Assembly (NCBI RefSeq): GCF_047495875.1
Contig: NC_092474.1
Location: 11,687,655-11,751,654, forward strand
DNA length: 64,000 bases
From: Pithys albifrons albifrons
Lineage: Eukaryota > Chordata > Aves > Passeriformes > Thamnophilidae
Reading direction: 5' to 3'
A program made the translations under genes and the position numbers. The notes under the pieces are model-generated. The model had not been told where the DNA came from. It searched no databases and was given only the letters and a program-made list of their open reading frames with translations. Shown in pieces: positions 45,913 through 57,725 of this stretch; the stretch's first letter is position 1, and every line of letters begins with the position of its first letter.

Positions 45913-47972
45913 CAGGAGCCTCCCCTGTGAGTGGCTGCCAGCTGAGGGACTGCTCGTGATGAAAGAGTTGATGTCTCCCTCTGTAAATTTGTTCCCTTGT
46001 TTTATCACTCTCCTTGTTAATCCTAAAAGGGCAAATTTTAATTTCAAAGCTCAGACTGTGTAGATCCAGCTTTCCACCTCTTGGATTCCCTCATCTTCCA
46101 GTTCTGTGTCAGAAAAAAAATTGTTTTTCCCTTTTGTGGAACTAACAGCTACACTGGAGAAAAGAGAAAAAACTCCAGTGTCCTGGAATGTCATCTGGAA
46201 AAGGGTTGGAATTATGGGTGGAAACAGTATCTGGCAAATGTTGAGATTTTGTATGATTCCCTCTCTCTAAGCACTTAAGTTTTAGTCTTTGCTTTTTTAA
46301 AAAAAAAGTAAATCTGTATAAATGCATTTTGAAGAAAGAGGTGATGCTGCAGGACTGGGTTTATAGTGCTCCTCTTGCTCCCAGAAAATGAAAGAAAAGA
46401 GAGAATGAAAATCCACAAAATCAATGAAATAAAAAGAGCTGGAAGTCCTATATTATTGTCACAACAATTCTTCAAATAAGCACCTCTGGGGCTGCAGCTG
46501 AAGATGGGTAATTATTATTCAAACCCCTTCTGATCCCAAAATCCCTCCCAAAAACTCACTGCTAGTGAACCAGGATCAGATACTGAGTTTGTCTTCCTCC
46601 AGGTCCTCTTCCACTTTCATCTCATTTTGGGGGCAGCAGCTCTGTCCCCCATTGCCTTCCCATCCTGATGCCATCAGATTAGAGCCTTAATTTGGGTGCC
46701 AGCCTGTTTGCACCAGCTCCCCTCAAAACACAGGATTTACCCAGTTATTCTGGAAATCACCTGATGGGAGAATGTATCCAACCTCATGCTCAAATTTTAA
46801 AGCAGAAACCTGCTGAAAGTGGATGTTTTCCAGGAATATTATCCTGTGTTTGCTTCTGAGCATGTGGGGAAGGCAGGGTTAGCAAATGGGAGGGGTTGAA
46901 AGGCATTATCCAACATGAAAAAAGGAATAATTTGATGATCTTCAGTTTGTCCCATGAGGAGTTCTTGAGATGATGCAATGCTCTGAGCCGAAGTCACCTG
47001 AGAGCCACAGAAGAAGAATAAACCTCATCTCTGGGGTGTCAGAAATCCAGAAAGGAGAATGTCAGAGTGGTGGACATATTTTATGGGGATGGGACAACTT
47101 CCCTGGGGTTGTACAGGACTTGGGAAGCACCTCAGGGACTGGGATAGGGAGCAGGCATGGGAAGATGAGGAGTGGCCTGGTGGCTACAAGTCCAGGGGAC
47201 TTTCTTGAGCCCTTGTTTGAGGTGATTCCCAATTCCTCCCCATGCAGAGCTGCTTCAGGATGGAAGGGGAATGTCTTGCCTGACCTCAGGCATTTTTTTC
47301 TCTTTTCTGAGATTGTGTGATGTCTTTGGCAGCATTTCCTACATGAAACAGTTGGTGAGGTTCCAACATGGAACTAAACCCTCTTTTGTGCCTTCAGGTC
47401 AAGGTGGTAGAAGCAAGATTTAAGGCAAACTGCACTTCTTGCAATGAGTTATCTCTGGAACTCCTCACTGCAGGAGCTGAATGAAATAAGGGGAAGCTCA
47501 TAGGAGAGAAATGCCTGAAGGATGTTAAAAATGTTGAACCCACAGCTGGCTCTGCTGATTCCTACTATCTATGCCTCCTGGGAGCAGCAGAGCAGCAGTT
47601 TGAGGGAGGTCCTCTCCTCGGTTGGGATGTGGCCACTCCTCTATTGATGAGAGATGTTTGTTGTTCTCCAGCTCAGTGTTTTCCCATGATCTGAGAAAGT
47701 AAGGAACAATTGTGTTCCTGGAAAGGACATCTCCAGCACATCTCCTCCTACCCCACCTTGCATGAATAGCTTCTTTCTTGGCTGCTAAGCTGAATCCTGG
47801 TTTGCCTTTTCTGTTCCATTGCTCGGTTAATGTCACAGCAGACACATCCTTCACCTCTCATATTCTCTGACAATGAGGAGAGGAAATGAAAAAAGATTAT
47901 TTAGTATCATTTTTTCCCCTTCTACTAGAGGTTTCATGTAGGAAACACTTTCAAAGAAAAGGGATGAATCAC
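45913..47972. other. Intergenic, no gene recognised
   Basis: AT-richer sequence with no identifiable exon, RNA gene or repeat. An AT-rich stretch with aattattattcaaac near 46,510 could be a small regulatory element. Confidence 0.4.
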
Positions 47973-48135
47973 ACAACCAGAGAAATTAGAGATAGAAAAG
48001 ACCTTTTAGGTCAGCCAGTCCATTTCCCTGCAAATGCAGAAAAGCTTCTGAGTATAGTTAGATTTTTCAAGGACTTTACCCAGTCTAAACCAACTTCAGC
48101 AAGAAAGCTTTAACTTCAGTCCCTTCCAAGACAGC
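47973..48135 (-). mobile_element. CR1-like LINE fragment
   Basis: aaagaccttttaggtcagcc followed by agtccatttccctgcaaat resembles the 3' part of CR1 in reverse orientation, more diverged than the copy at 48,461. Confidence 0.5.
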
Positions 48136-48460
48136 TGTGGCAGGAAGAGGGGTGGCCTTCAGCTGAGTGTAATTTGAACACTTCTAAACTTTCTTTCAAG
48201 GGAGATGTGGACCTCTGCTGAGGTTTCCTGAGGAGGTGTTGCAGAGCTAAGCACATGAAGCAGCTGGGAGGTCTTTGGTAGATCAGCTGGCTGGGAAATC
48301 AGCCACTTCCCCACTCCAGTGATGAAGTCATGGGTGATTGCAGGGGCAGGTCCCAGAGCTGTGAGAGTGAGGGGCTGTGGTGGTGATGGGTAGCAGGTCT
48401 GCTGTGCCCAGCATAGGTTGGAGGCCAAGGGCCAAAGCTGGATGGTCTTAGGGCCGCAAC

Positions 48461-48840
48461 AGAATCATAGAATGGGTCAGGTTGGAAAGGGACCACAGTG
48501 GCTAATCTAGTCCAGCCTCCCTGCCAAAGCAGGACCATCCCAGACCACAGGGCACAGGATTGCATCCAAATGGTTCTGGAATATCTTCAGTGAGGGAGAC
48601 TCCACACCCTCTCTGGACATTCTGTCCAGTGCTTGGTCACTGCACAGGAAAGTTTGGCCTCATGTTCTGGTGGAACTTCCTGGGCATAAGTTTCTGCCTG
48701 TTGCCTCTTGTCCTATTGCTTGGCAATGCCAAGAAGAGCCTGGCTACATCCTCTTGGCACCCTCCTTTCAGATACTTAAATGTTCCTTAGCTTTCCCTTG
48801 CCTTTTTGTCTGTCTGGGCTCTCCCCTCCTCAGGGCTCTG
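48461..48840 (-). mobile_element. CR1 LINE 3' fragment
   Basis: Starts cagaatcatagaatgggtca and continues ggttggaaagggacc, ctagtccagcctccctgcc, gagactccacaccctctctgg and ttgcctcttgtcct. This is the signature of a 5'-truncated CR1 element inserted in minus orientation, with its 3' end at 48,461. Confidence 0.9.
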
Positions 48841-49845
48841 TGCATTGGGCTGGCACAATTCATGCTATGAATGCCAAAGAAACCATTCCCACCCTAGGCT
48901 CTGAATTCAGTATCCCAGGCCACCTTCTGAGCCATGGAAAACCTCCCTGGAGGTCAAACTACAATTAACTAACAATACAGCCAGAATTAAAAAGAAAGAG
49001 ATATGCTCAGACCTTTCATTTCCAAGTGGAGTCACTTCACACACAGCCTGGGGGCTGAGTGCTCCCAGCCAGCCCCTTATGCTTCCAACCCCCAGCCCAT
49101 GTGTGAACCATGGGGGGACATCTGTACCCCATCCAGGTCCCTCAGGAAACTGTTTCCCTCTTCCCAGGGGAGGAAGAAGGGGACAGGAAAATTAAGAGAA
49201 GGAAAGGGTCATAAAGTCATAATGAAGTTGATGTACAAAGGAAGCTCTGGTCCAGTCTGAATACAGACTTTTGGCCAGGTGAACTTTCCCTCAGTGATTC
49301 TGCAAATCCTTATAGTTACTTTTCTTTTGGATAGTTTTCAAAAGACATCATGTTGCTGAGCATGGGATGCAGACAGGAAGAGCCTTTCTAATTAACCCAG
49401 GAGGGAGAGCACCCCTCTCGCCTGCTCTGACCCTGCACTGTGAGGGAAGGCGCAGGATTTCCAGAGCTCCCCTAGAAACGGTACCTTAATCCCCGTCCCC
49501 AAAATCCCTGACCCCTGATCCGCACAGAGACAACCATTTTAAAGAGACAGTGTCACGATGTGACACCTCCTTCTCATAAGTGGTCACCTGCCAGCTTCGA
49601 CTGAAGGCATAATTACCATCCTTGAGGCCTGATCCATCTTATTCCCCTTGAAGTCGATGAGGAAACCTCCCCGACTCTGCTGGAAGTGGTATTAAGATTC
49701 CTTCCCCCCCTCTTTTCCCAGGATTTATCTCCTTGCGAGGCTGGAGGATTTCCCCAGCACTGAGGCTGGAGTGGCCGGGCATGGAAGGGTCTGGAGGGAG
49801 GCAGTGCCTCCGGGAGGGAGCGGGTGAGAGGGGAAGAGAAAGAAG
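48841..49845. other. Intergenic, no gene recognised
   Basis: Ordinary intergenic sequence with no recognisable feature. Confidence 0.4.
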
Positions 49846-50050
49846 AGCAAACACAGGTCCATTAATCCGCAGTTAGTCTGCCTTTTTTGTTAGGAAGATG
49901 AACTTGATGAGTTAATTAAGCCACAGCCTGTAAAACCAGTTTATTTGCATAGCAAACTCCTGGGCCAGTGTGCTGTGAGCGGGCATAGACGTGCAGACAA
50001 TTCCGGGGAAATTACAGCCTCATTAATATGCTAATCTGGTTGCAGGCCTG
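49846..50050. promoter_or_regulatory. Candidate conserved enhancer-like element
   Basis: A dense set of homeodomain and octamer-like motifs includes ccattaatccgc, gatgagttaattaagcc, agtttatttgcatagc (octamer-like) and ctcattaatatgctaatc. It directly borders a CpG island at 50,051. Evidence is compositional. Confidence 0.45.
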
Positions 50051-50480
50051 GAACGAGTTTTGGGTTTGCGGTGCTTGGGGGGGGTCGGGGGGGTGTGTTG
50101 CTTAGCAACCCTTTCCTCCAGGTAACCCTTCTCTTCCTTGCCCTTGATATCCCCCAAGGATTGCCAGGGGAGGGGGGCTCGGCGGTCACGCAACAGTGAG
50201 CAAAACGAAAGGCAAACGCGGGGGGCTGGAGGGCGGGGGGCGCAGCGCTCCCCTCGCGCAGCATCCAGGCTCACACCCCAAAGAGCGGCGGGCGGCTCCC
50301 CCCTCCCCAAAGCAGCCGACGAGGCGCTGGTTGCAGATGCGCAGCCGTGGCGGGCGAGCGCGGAGCGTGTAACGCGGGTGCGCGCACATCGGTGGGCTCC
50401 GTGCCGGGGTGAGCGGCGCTCGCAGCCCCCCGGCGCACAATCTCCGGGCCGCAACTGCATGTTTCCACGGGCTGCTCCCT
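50051..50480. promoter_or_regulatory. Gene-desert CpG island with an RFX X-box
   Basis: CpG-dense sequence about 14 kb upstream of LHX5. A palindromic GTTGCTTAGCAAC (50,097-50,109) matches the RFX X-box. The island has promoter-like composition, but no attached exon or frame is recognised; it may drive a noncoding RNA. Confidence 0.5.
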
Positions 50481-52164
50481 GGTGAGCGTCCCAGAGAGTC
50501 ACAGCAGTCACCCCTTGTCTCCTGATACCCAGCTCTGGGCACGCAGCTCCACCCCGAGCACCTCCCTCCATCAGCAGCGCTTCCCCAGCCTGCCCTTCTC
50601 GTGCCTCCTGCCAGGCCCACAGTTGCCCTGTCTCCCGGACTGTCCTTCCTGAGTGGCACAAGTCCAGTGCTCCTTCCCTATCCCAGCTTCCTGCAGCACT
50701 GATCAGGATGGGAGCATAAGGAATCTGAGGAGCAGATGGAACATCTCTGCCCCCACCAATCCCTGAAGTTTCTGGACAATTCCATCAGGATCAGGATGGG
50801 AACTAAAACCCTGACCCAGGCTGGTTACACAGTCAGACCTTTCTCCTGCAACTTAAGCTCCAGTGACTCATCATGACACCCACCCCATCACGGGCTACCA
50901 GAGGAAGGGATGTGCCCTGTCTGTCAGTGTCCCACAGTGCTGGTGTCCACCAGCCTTGGATCACAGAGAAAAATGACATTAGAACTTCTGCTGGAATACC
51001 GGGCCTTTCCTAGCCAGAGGGCTTGCTTGTTGGATGTGGCAGTCTCAGGCATCTCAAGTGTTATGTTGGTCAAGAAGACAAACCTGTAACAGCAGATGAA
51101 ATCTCAGCAAGCCCCACATCCTCCATCCCAGGGAATCACACTCATGTTCATCCTGAGCCCTTTTCTCCCAGCAATTGCTACCACCTGCCAGGTCTCTGTG
51201 ACAGGTAAACAATGGGAGTTACCACACTGTGGTGTCTCCTCTTCCAGCACAGGGTTCAATTCCTTTCCTGGGTCATTAGACCTACCCTTTCACCCCTGAT
51301 ATGGTCCTTGTTAAAGTTCCTGTCTTGTTGGATTGGAAAATTTTCTGTATCCCTTCTAGACTCCTTCCCTGCAAGCCCACATAGAGTGAGCTGTGGCTCC
51401 CTTGTGGACCTGACTGGATGCCAAAGCAGCATGACTTTCTCCCAGAACCCTGCTGTCCATGTTTTTGCAATCCAGAGGTGATGTGCAGAGCTATGCCAGC
51501 TCCAGGGACCATTTTCACCCAGCTATCCCAGTAGCTCAGCATCTACAGATGCTCTCCTTGAGAAGTTGTAATCCAGCAGCCTGACAGATGTCAAAGCCCT
51601 GTAAGCTGGACCCAGCACCTGCAAAACAAGGCCAGACCAGGAATTTTGGGGCTGATGAAGATGTCTGGGTCGTGTTCATGCAGTGCTCTGCCTTTTCAAC
51701 ATTCCCTCAGTGAGAGGAGACTCAACAGAAGTTTAAAACTCTGGAGGTATATACTCAGCTCCCTTACTCCACCACTAAACTTCTCAGTCCAGGTGAATCT
51801 ACACCTGATGTCTCGACAGCTTTGAGGTTGGAACCCTTTGCTGACTAAACTTGGCTCTTGTTCAATGGAAACTAAGGGTTTGTCCTGGGATGGAGGAGGG
51901 TTTCCTCTCTCTCCCTGGCTTTGCTCTGTGATGCTTAGAAACATCTGCCTCCACTCATTCCCCAGCCCAAATATTTGAAATGCAAACAAGTATGTCAGGC
52001 AACAAGTTTTTGTGTTAGACATTTCCCTGCCAAGAAGCACCTCCAACTTCTCAAGAGGAGGTAAATTCCCAGGATCACTGCTGGAGACACCAACATGAGG
52101 AAGAGAGCTGCTGTCTTCCTACTCAGGGAGTCCCAGTCTCCAGGGTTATCCATCCGTTAACCTT
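50481..52164. other. Intergenic, no gene recognised
   Basis: Ordinary intergenic sequence with no recognisable exon or repeat. Confidence 0.4.
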
Positions 52165-52400
52165 CATGAGCTCAAATATTTATTATTCATATTACCCTGA
52201 AATGTGCTAAAAAGATGAAAAAAGGAATTAATGTGCCAGATCTTGCATCCACCTTTTAGCTTATTACAGTGCTAAAGCAGTATTAACATTTACAGTGTAT
52301 GAGCTCTGCTTTGCTTGTGCCTGAGGCCAAGGGGTTTAAGCCAGTGCCGAAGTTAATAGCAAGCGCTGGTTAGAAAAAGCCCATTATGTCATAAAGTTGG
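52165..52400. promoter_or_regulatory. Candidate conserved noncoding element
   Basis: AT-rich block with caaatatttattattcatat, ggaattaatgtgcc, cttattacagtgc, agtattaacatttacag and cccattatgtcataaag. It looks like a developmental enhancer by motif density. Confidence 0.35.
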
Positions 52401-54944
52401 AATTTCACTTGGGCAGTGGCCACTGGCTCTTTCCAATTGGGATGCAGTGCCATCCTCTCAGTCTCTTTCTGCTCTGCTACCTGCTCCAGCTTGTTCTCCC
52501 TCTCACAAACAAAACAGAATGGGGGAAAACTGTGTTTTTCTTTTCAATGCTGGTGAATCAAAGGACATCACATTTGCCAGAAGATAATTGGTTCAGACTC
52601 TGTCCAAGAAGCCTCATCTCCTCCCGGGGTGATGTTAGGAGGTGCCATGTGGTCGGAGGTGTTCCTGGGCCTCGTTCCATCTGTTGGGCTGGAGGTGCCG
52701 GGTTCCTTGACATCTCCTCCTTTACAGCTTGAACATATTGATACACCCAACATCCATGTGTTCTGCTTGAGGTTGGCTTTATGGCAACTTCTGCCACCCC
52801 TTAGGAAGGATCTGCCTGTAAGAGTGTGAGGAGTTTGAGGAGGCTCTGGGTGCTCCATGAAACCTGACAGCTCTGTCACAAGGCAGGGTCTGTTGGGATG
52901 GCTGTTACATGGTGGTGGTGATTGGGCTGATGTGTTAGATACTCCTCCACCCTCTCCCCATGCCCCTTGTATGCCTGCAGAGCCCTGAGTTTTGTGGCCA
53001 TTTCATGCCTTCCAAGGAGAGAGGGTTCCTCAGCGAGTCCTGTGGCTGCCAGAACTCCCTTGGCTCTGCCACTTTCAGGAGCTGCCAGGGACAAATAACT
53101 TCAGTCTAGCCTGAAGTTTCAAAGCCTGCTGAGATCCAGGATTTTTATTCCCACCAAATCACACTCCTGGATTTCACTGGGATGCCAGGAAAACACCTGG
53201 CCCAAGGGGCAAGAATATTTTTGCTATGGTGCATCCATACCATGAGGATGGGATGGGGGTTGCTCTACCCTGGTGATGGGACAATCTCGGTTTGGGAGAG
53301 TGTTACATGGGGCCAGGAAGAGCCCTTTGCTAACCTGAATGTGAATTTGGCACAATTCAATTTGTCATTGCTATATTGGAAACTCAGGTGATTTTCTTCT
53401 GAGCACAGTGTGATGAGATTTTTGCTATTTTTGTAAATCAACACTCCTATGTTTCTGTGCATGGGATAGCTGCGTCAGTGATTCAGTTGAGGAAGAGTTT
53501 ATATAGAGAAGAGAGTCTCACCCTTTAGGAAGTCAGATATTACTTCCAGCTCTCCTTGTCCTTGGTGCATGTGGCCCAGCAGCCAAAAGCTGGGCTTACT
53601 GAGTGTCCAGCAGGATGACTGACAATTTCACAGCATTGTGTGCTGAAGAACTAGTTTTCTGGAGGGTTTTCCATCAGCATTTTTTAGCAGACAGCTGGTT
53701 CTGAACATGAACAGATGTGGAGATTTGGGAAGGCTTGGAGAGCCTGGTGACACTGGGAGGGTGAGTCATGTTGGCACATCAGAGCTCACTCTTCACCTGA
53801 GCACCTTCTCCAGCTCCACCAAGCCTGGTACTTGTTGTCTTCTGTAGTTACTCCTCTGGTGAAGACAGTCCTTTGGAGCACTCTCTAGTGTTGGTATCCA
53901 TCAGAGGACCTTGGTGATCACTGGAGACCTGAGGTACCATGCTGAAAGCCACCGTGCAACGTGCCAGCACCACACTGAGCCCACTCAGTGGGATACAGGA
54001 AGCACACAGAGCCCTGGGATGTGGTTAGGAATGTTCCCTTTCCAAGTGAAGCTTGTTGGGCTCTTTCCTCTCTGCCTGTTTTCTAGCAGAGCCACCCAGA
54101 CTATCAAAACAGAGCTGAGTCCTATTTGAAATTCAGAGGGCACCATCAGTCCATGTCATTGGCAGGGAATAAATAAATACCTCTTTTGAACGCGTCAGGA
54201 GTGATGTGTTGCTGGGCTCATTCAAGGTCACATCTGTAAACATGTGATGGAGGCAGGGAGCAAATCCACACTGGATTCAGTCTCAGCCATCGTTTTCCTG
54301 TAGGACAAAAATCCCCCCTGCCCACAGGAGCCCCCAGCAAACATGGGGGGAGATGGTGGTGCTGGGTGTGTCTCTGCTCATGTCCTTGGTGGGAGTGGCT
54401 GAATGGGACTGGGAGTGAGTGGGAAGGGCCACAATGTCACTGGGCAGGGAGGATGAGTTTCTGGGGGTGTCTGATGATGTGGCATGGTGTGTGACATCCA
54501 GCAAGTGAGGTTTTCCATTACAGTGGTCTGGAGGCCACCTCAGCACTTCTGGTACTTGATAGGATTCAATGTGATTGAAGGATTTTTGTTTATCTATGTC
54601 TGGAACAAAACTTCCCTGGGCAAGGAGCTCTGTTCCTGACATGGCAGGTAAAGCACAGGCAATTCTGTGAATGGTCCAACCACTTGTCCATGCACAGCTC
54701 ACCTACTCCAGGCACTGTACAGACCCTGGGCAGTCCCCTTTCCCAAGGGGCTGTAAAGCTATTCCAGGGCAATGCTGGTTTCCACACTCCCTTTTACCAT
54801 TGTGTCTGCTTAACCTATGGAAGAAACAGAAGTCAACAAACCCCCACCAACCCTCTGCCAAGAGCCCCTTCCTTCCACACCAAGGCTCGGACCCCAAGTC
54901 CGAGGCTGCTCAGCTCTGTCTCAGTGGCGCTCCTCACCCTTTGA
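52401..54944. other. Intergenic, no gene recognised
   Basis: Ordinary intergenic sequence with no recognisable feature. Confidence 0.4.
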
Positions 54945-55065
54945 CAAATCCTGGCATTTGCAAAGTTATTATACCTCATTATGAATTGGATTTTAATCTA
55001 GTGTAAATAGTCCTACCATTATAGTGTCATAAGAAGCAATTAGCCCCCCTGCTTGCTTCTATGCA
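54945..55065. promoter_or_regulatory. Candidate conserved noncoding element
   Basis: Short AT-rich block with gttattatacctcattatg, ggattttaatctag and gaagcaattagcc, containing several homeodomain-type cores. Confidence 0.3.
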
Positions 55066-57474
55066 TGAGGGGAAAGCTTTAATATCACGGAGCTGTGAGG
55101 GCTTGATGGGGCTTCAGCCTACAGATGTATGTACAGGCAGAGGCTTTGCTCTCCCAGCATTAGTCTGTCCAGTGTGTGCCCAAGATGCTCCCTCTGTGTC
55201 CTCAGGAGGTCTCCAAAGTGAACATCTCCTGAGCATCATGGTTGATTTTGGTTTGGGATCTCTGCCTCTCCTTGGGTGCACTCTGCAGCACGTCTGGAAA
55301 TTTTCTTTCAGAGGATGGATGTGGTTCAAGCAGATGATAAATCGTGGTTTCCTCGCCTTGCCCTTAACCCAGTCACAAAGGGGATTATCATCCACAGGGC
55401 GAGAGGCGTCTGGAGTCCAGTCCCTGCCTTGCCTCCGGGTGATTATTTCCAATCTCAGTGAAGCTCTTTCCTCCTTTGCCTCGTGAAGGAAATTCATTAT
55501 CTGGAGCTGGAGCACTCGCACGGTTATAAACGAATCCCACCTTCTCCATGCCTGTGTCACCTGGAGCTGGGCTGGGGGAGCTGGTGAGAGCCTGGGCACT
55601 CAGACATCAGGGCTGTCCCCACTGGGTAATGTTGCATGATTAATAACAACCCCAGGTTAATGGGGTTTTAATGTTCCTCCAGCAGCAGAGGGAGGGGGTG
55701 GTATCCTCAGCTCTGAGCTGGAGTGGAGCAGAGCAGGGGCTTTGATCTTTGTTTTGGGGAGGGATTGAGGTGTCTTTGTGCTTGTTGCTGGTTGTGTGTC
55801 CATGAACACCATGGCATGTGTGGGTTGAAAGGCACAGGCAGTGCTAGATGTGCTCTAGAGTTGGGAACTGTACTTGAGTGTTTGTGGTGTGGGTGTGTGA
55901 TGGGCACAAGTGTTAAATACTGTCCCCAGTGATCTTATGGGGATCCCAGTGTACAGTGGGGGGTTGCACAGAGCATGGCACAGCAGCAAGGTCCATCCTT
56001 ATGCCATTTCCAGAAAAGAGGGTCTCTCTGCACTGCAGATTTAGAAGGGAAAAGGCTTTTTTAATTTTCCCAGGGATGGGGAGGAACTCACTTTGTTCAT
56101 GAAGAGGCCTGTGATCCATCTCTCCCTGGTCACAGACTGTGTTGTGGTCCTTGCTCCTATAAACAGACCTGCAGGAATTTGCTTGCAGGAGATGGACACA
56201 GAAAAATACATCCCCTTTCCCATTCCTTCTTTGCCACAAGAAAGAAAAGCTGGCTGCCTGTTAATTACACGAACCTTCTCATGGGCAATTGAGCTGGCTG
56301 TGTGTGTGTGTATTCATGCTGTCTGCAAGTTCTTGCCTGATTCATGCTCACAGGTAACTGAAGTGAAACCAAATTTTGCAACAAAGCAGGGCACTGCTGG
56401 ACGTGTCCAGCTGCATCCTGGCCCTGTCTACACAGCAAGGCAGCAACTCTTTTTCCCAGGGCAGAAACAGTGTCACCTCTATCCCAAACTCAGTTTTTTA
56501 TCCTATTGTGACTTGTCCCCATGGTCAAGGTGTTACAGAGTCCCAGAGGTGTGGACTTCCCTCTGCCTGTTATTTCTTCTCGCTGAAGTTTGTCAGGGAA
56601 AGACCTTCAGGCTGAGCTTGGGCACAAGGACATGGTCCTGCCCTGGTGAGGATGTGGCCCCTTCCCCTACTGTAGGTGAAGGAGGCTGGTGCTTTGTGAA
56701 GGGGATAGATTCTAATGTCAAGGAGGGTTGGGGAGATTGTTCTTGGTGTGGGGATCCTGCTGCTGCTCCACATGTCCTGGATCTACAAGTGGAACCTGAC
56801 TGTGCTGGCTGGGGACTGTTCTCTGGTGACAACTCCCATCCTGGGACTTGGTCCCCACTGTTGTCTGTCCTGTGTGTGCAGAGAAGGTGCTGGAAACCCA
56901 AGGAGATGCTGGTTCCTGGCTCTGTGAAGTTCTCCTCAAGGACATTTCACTCTCACTGAAGTTTGCTGGGAATGCTGACCAACAGGGCTCCCAAAGCCCT
57001 CCTGCCACTTCCACAGGGCACAGGTAAGAGTGCTGGCCACTTCTTTGTGTCTATCCTGGCACCATTTTGGTCCATGGCAACCAGTACCTTCCTAGTCATT
57101 CAGTGGGAACACATAAGGGTCAGCCCAGGACACATGAGGGGGAGTGCCATAGACTGACAGGACTCTGCAGCTCATCTTCTTCCTGCCAGATTGACTCCAA
57201 CTTCTTCAATGCTGAGTTTCAGGCCTTCCTTTCCAGCACTCATTGCTATTCATCAGTGCATCTGAATATTTTAATCCTTGGGGAGGGAGGACTGGAGAAC
57301 AGCATTCCTCCCCCTCTCTCAGCCACTTTCTCTTGCTTATCTGCTGAAACCAGGGCCAAACTCTTCCCGGCCTCAGTGGGTGAGACAAATCGTAGAAAAA
57401 GCTTAAACCCAGACCAGCATCTCCCACCTTGTGCTTGGAGAGGGCTGGGGAAGAAGAGGAGGGAGGGGATGAGG
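55066..57474. other. Intergenic, including a long anonymous frame
   Basis: No gene is recognised. An AT-rich spot at 55,625-55,680 has gcatgattaataac and ggttttaatg. A plus-strand frame runs stop-free from 56,099 (first ATG) to 56,959, about 286 codons. It is cysteine-rich but has no family resemblance. Confidence 0.4.
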
Positions 57475-57725
57475 GAAGCAGCTTGTAATTACAGAGTAAG
57501 AGGCAGCGATAAAATGATAATGGAAGAGTTCTGACCCGGCTGAGCCAGTTCTGCAAAGCTGTGAAATAAATTTAGCAAAAGATCGAGGGCACAGGGGCTC
57601 CCAGCCTGGGTTACAGCTGAAATACTGGTTTCACAAACAAGACAGAAATTGGATTGCAAACATCTAATTAACCTCTTTGCTTATATTTGGTGGGAAAGGC
57701 GACAAATTCCAGCTAAAGCTGACAC
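57475..57725. promoter_or_regulatory. Candidate conserved noncoding element
   Basis: AT-rich block with cttgtaattacagag, aaaatgataatgg, gaaataaatttagc and catctaattaacctc, enhancer-like by composition. Confidence 0.35.
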
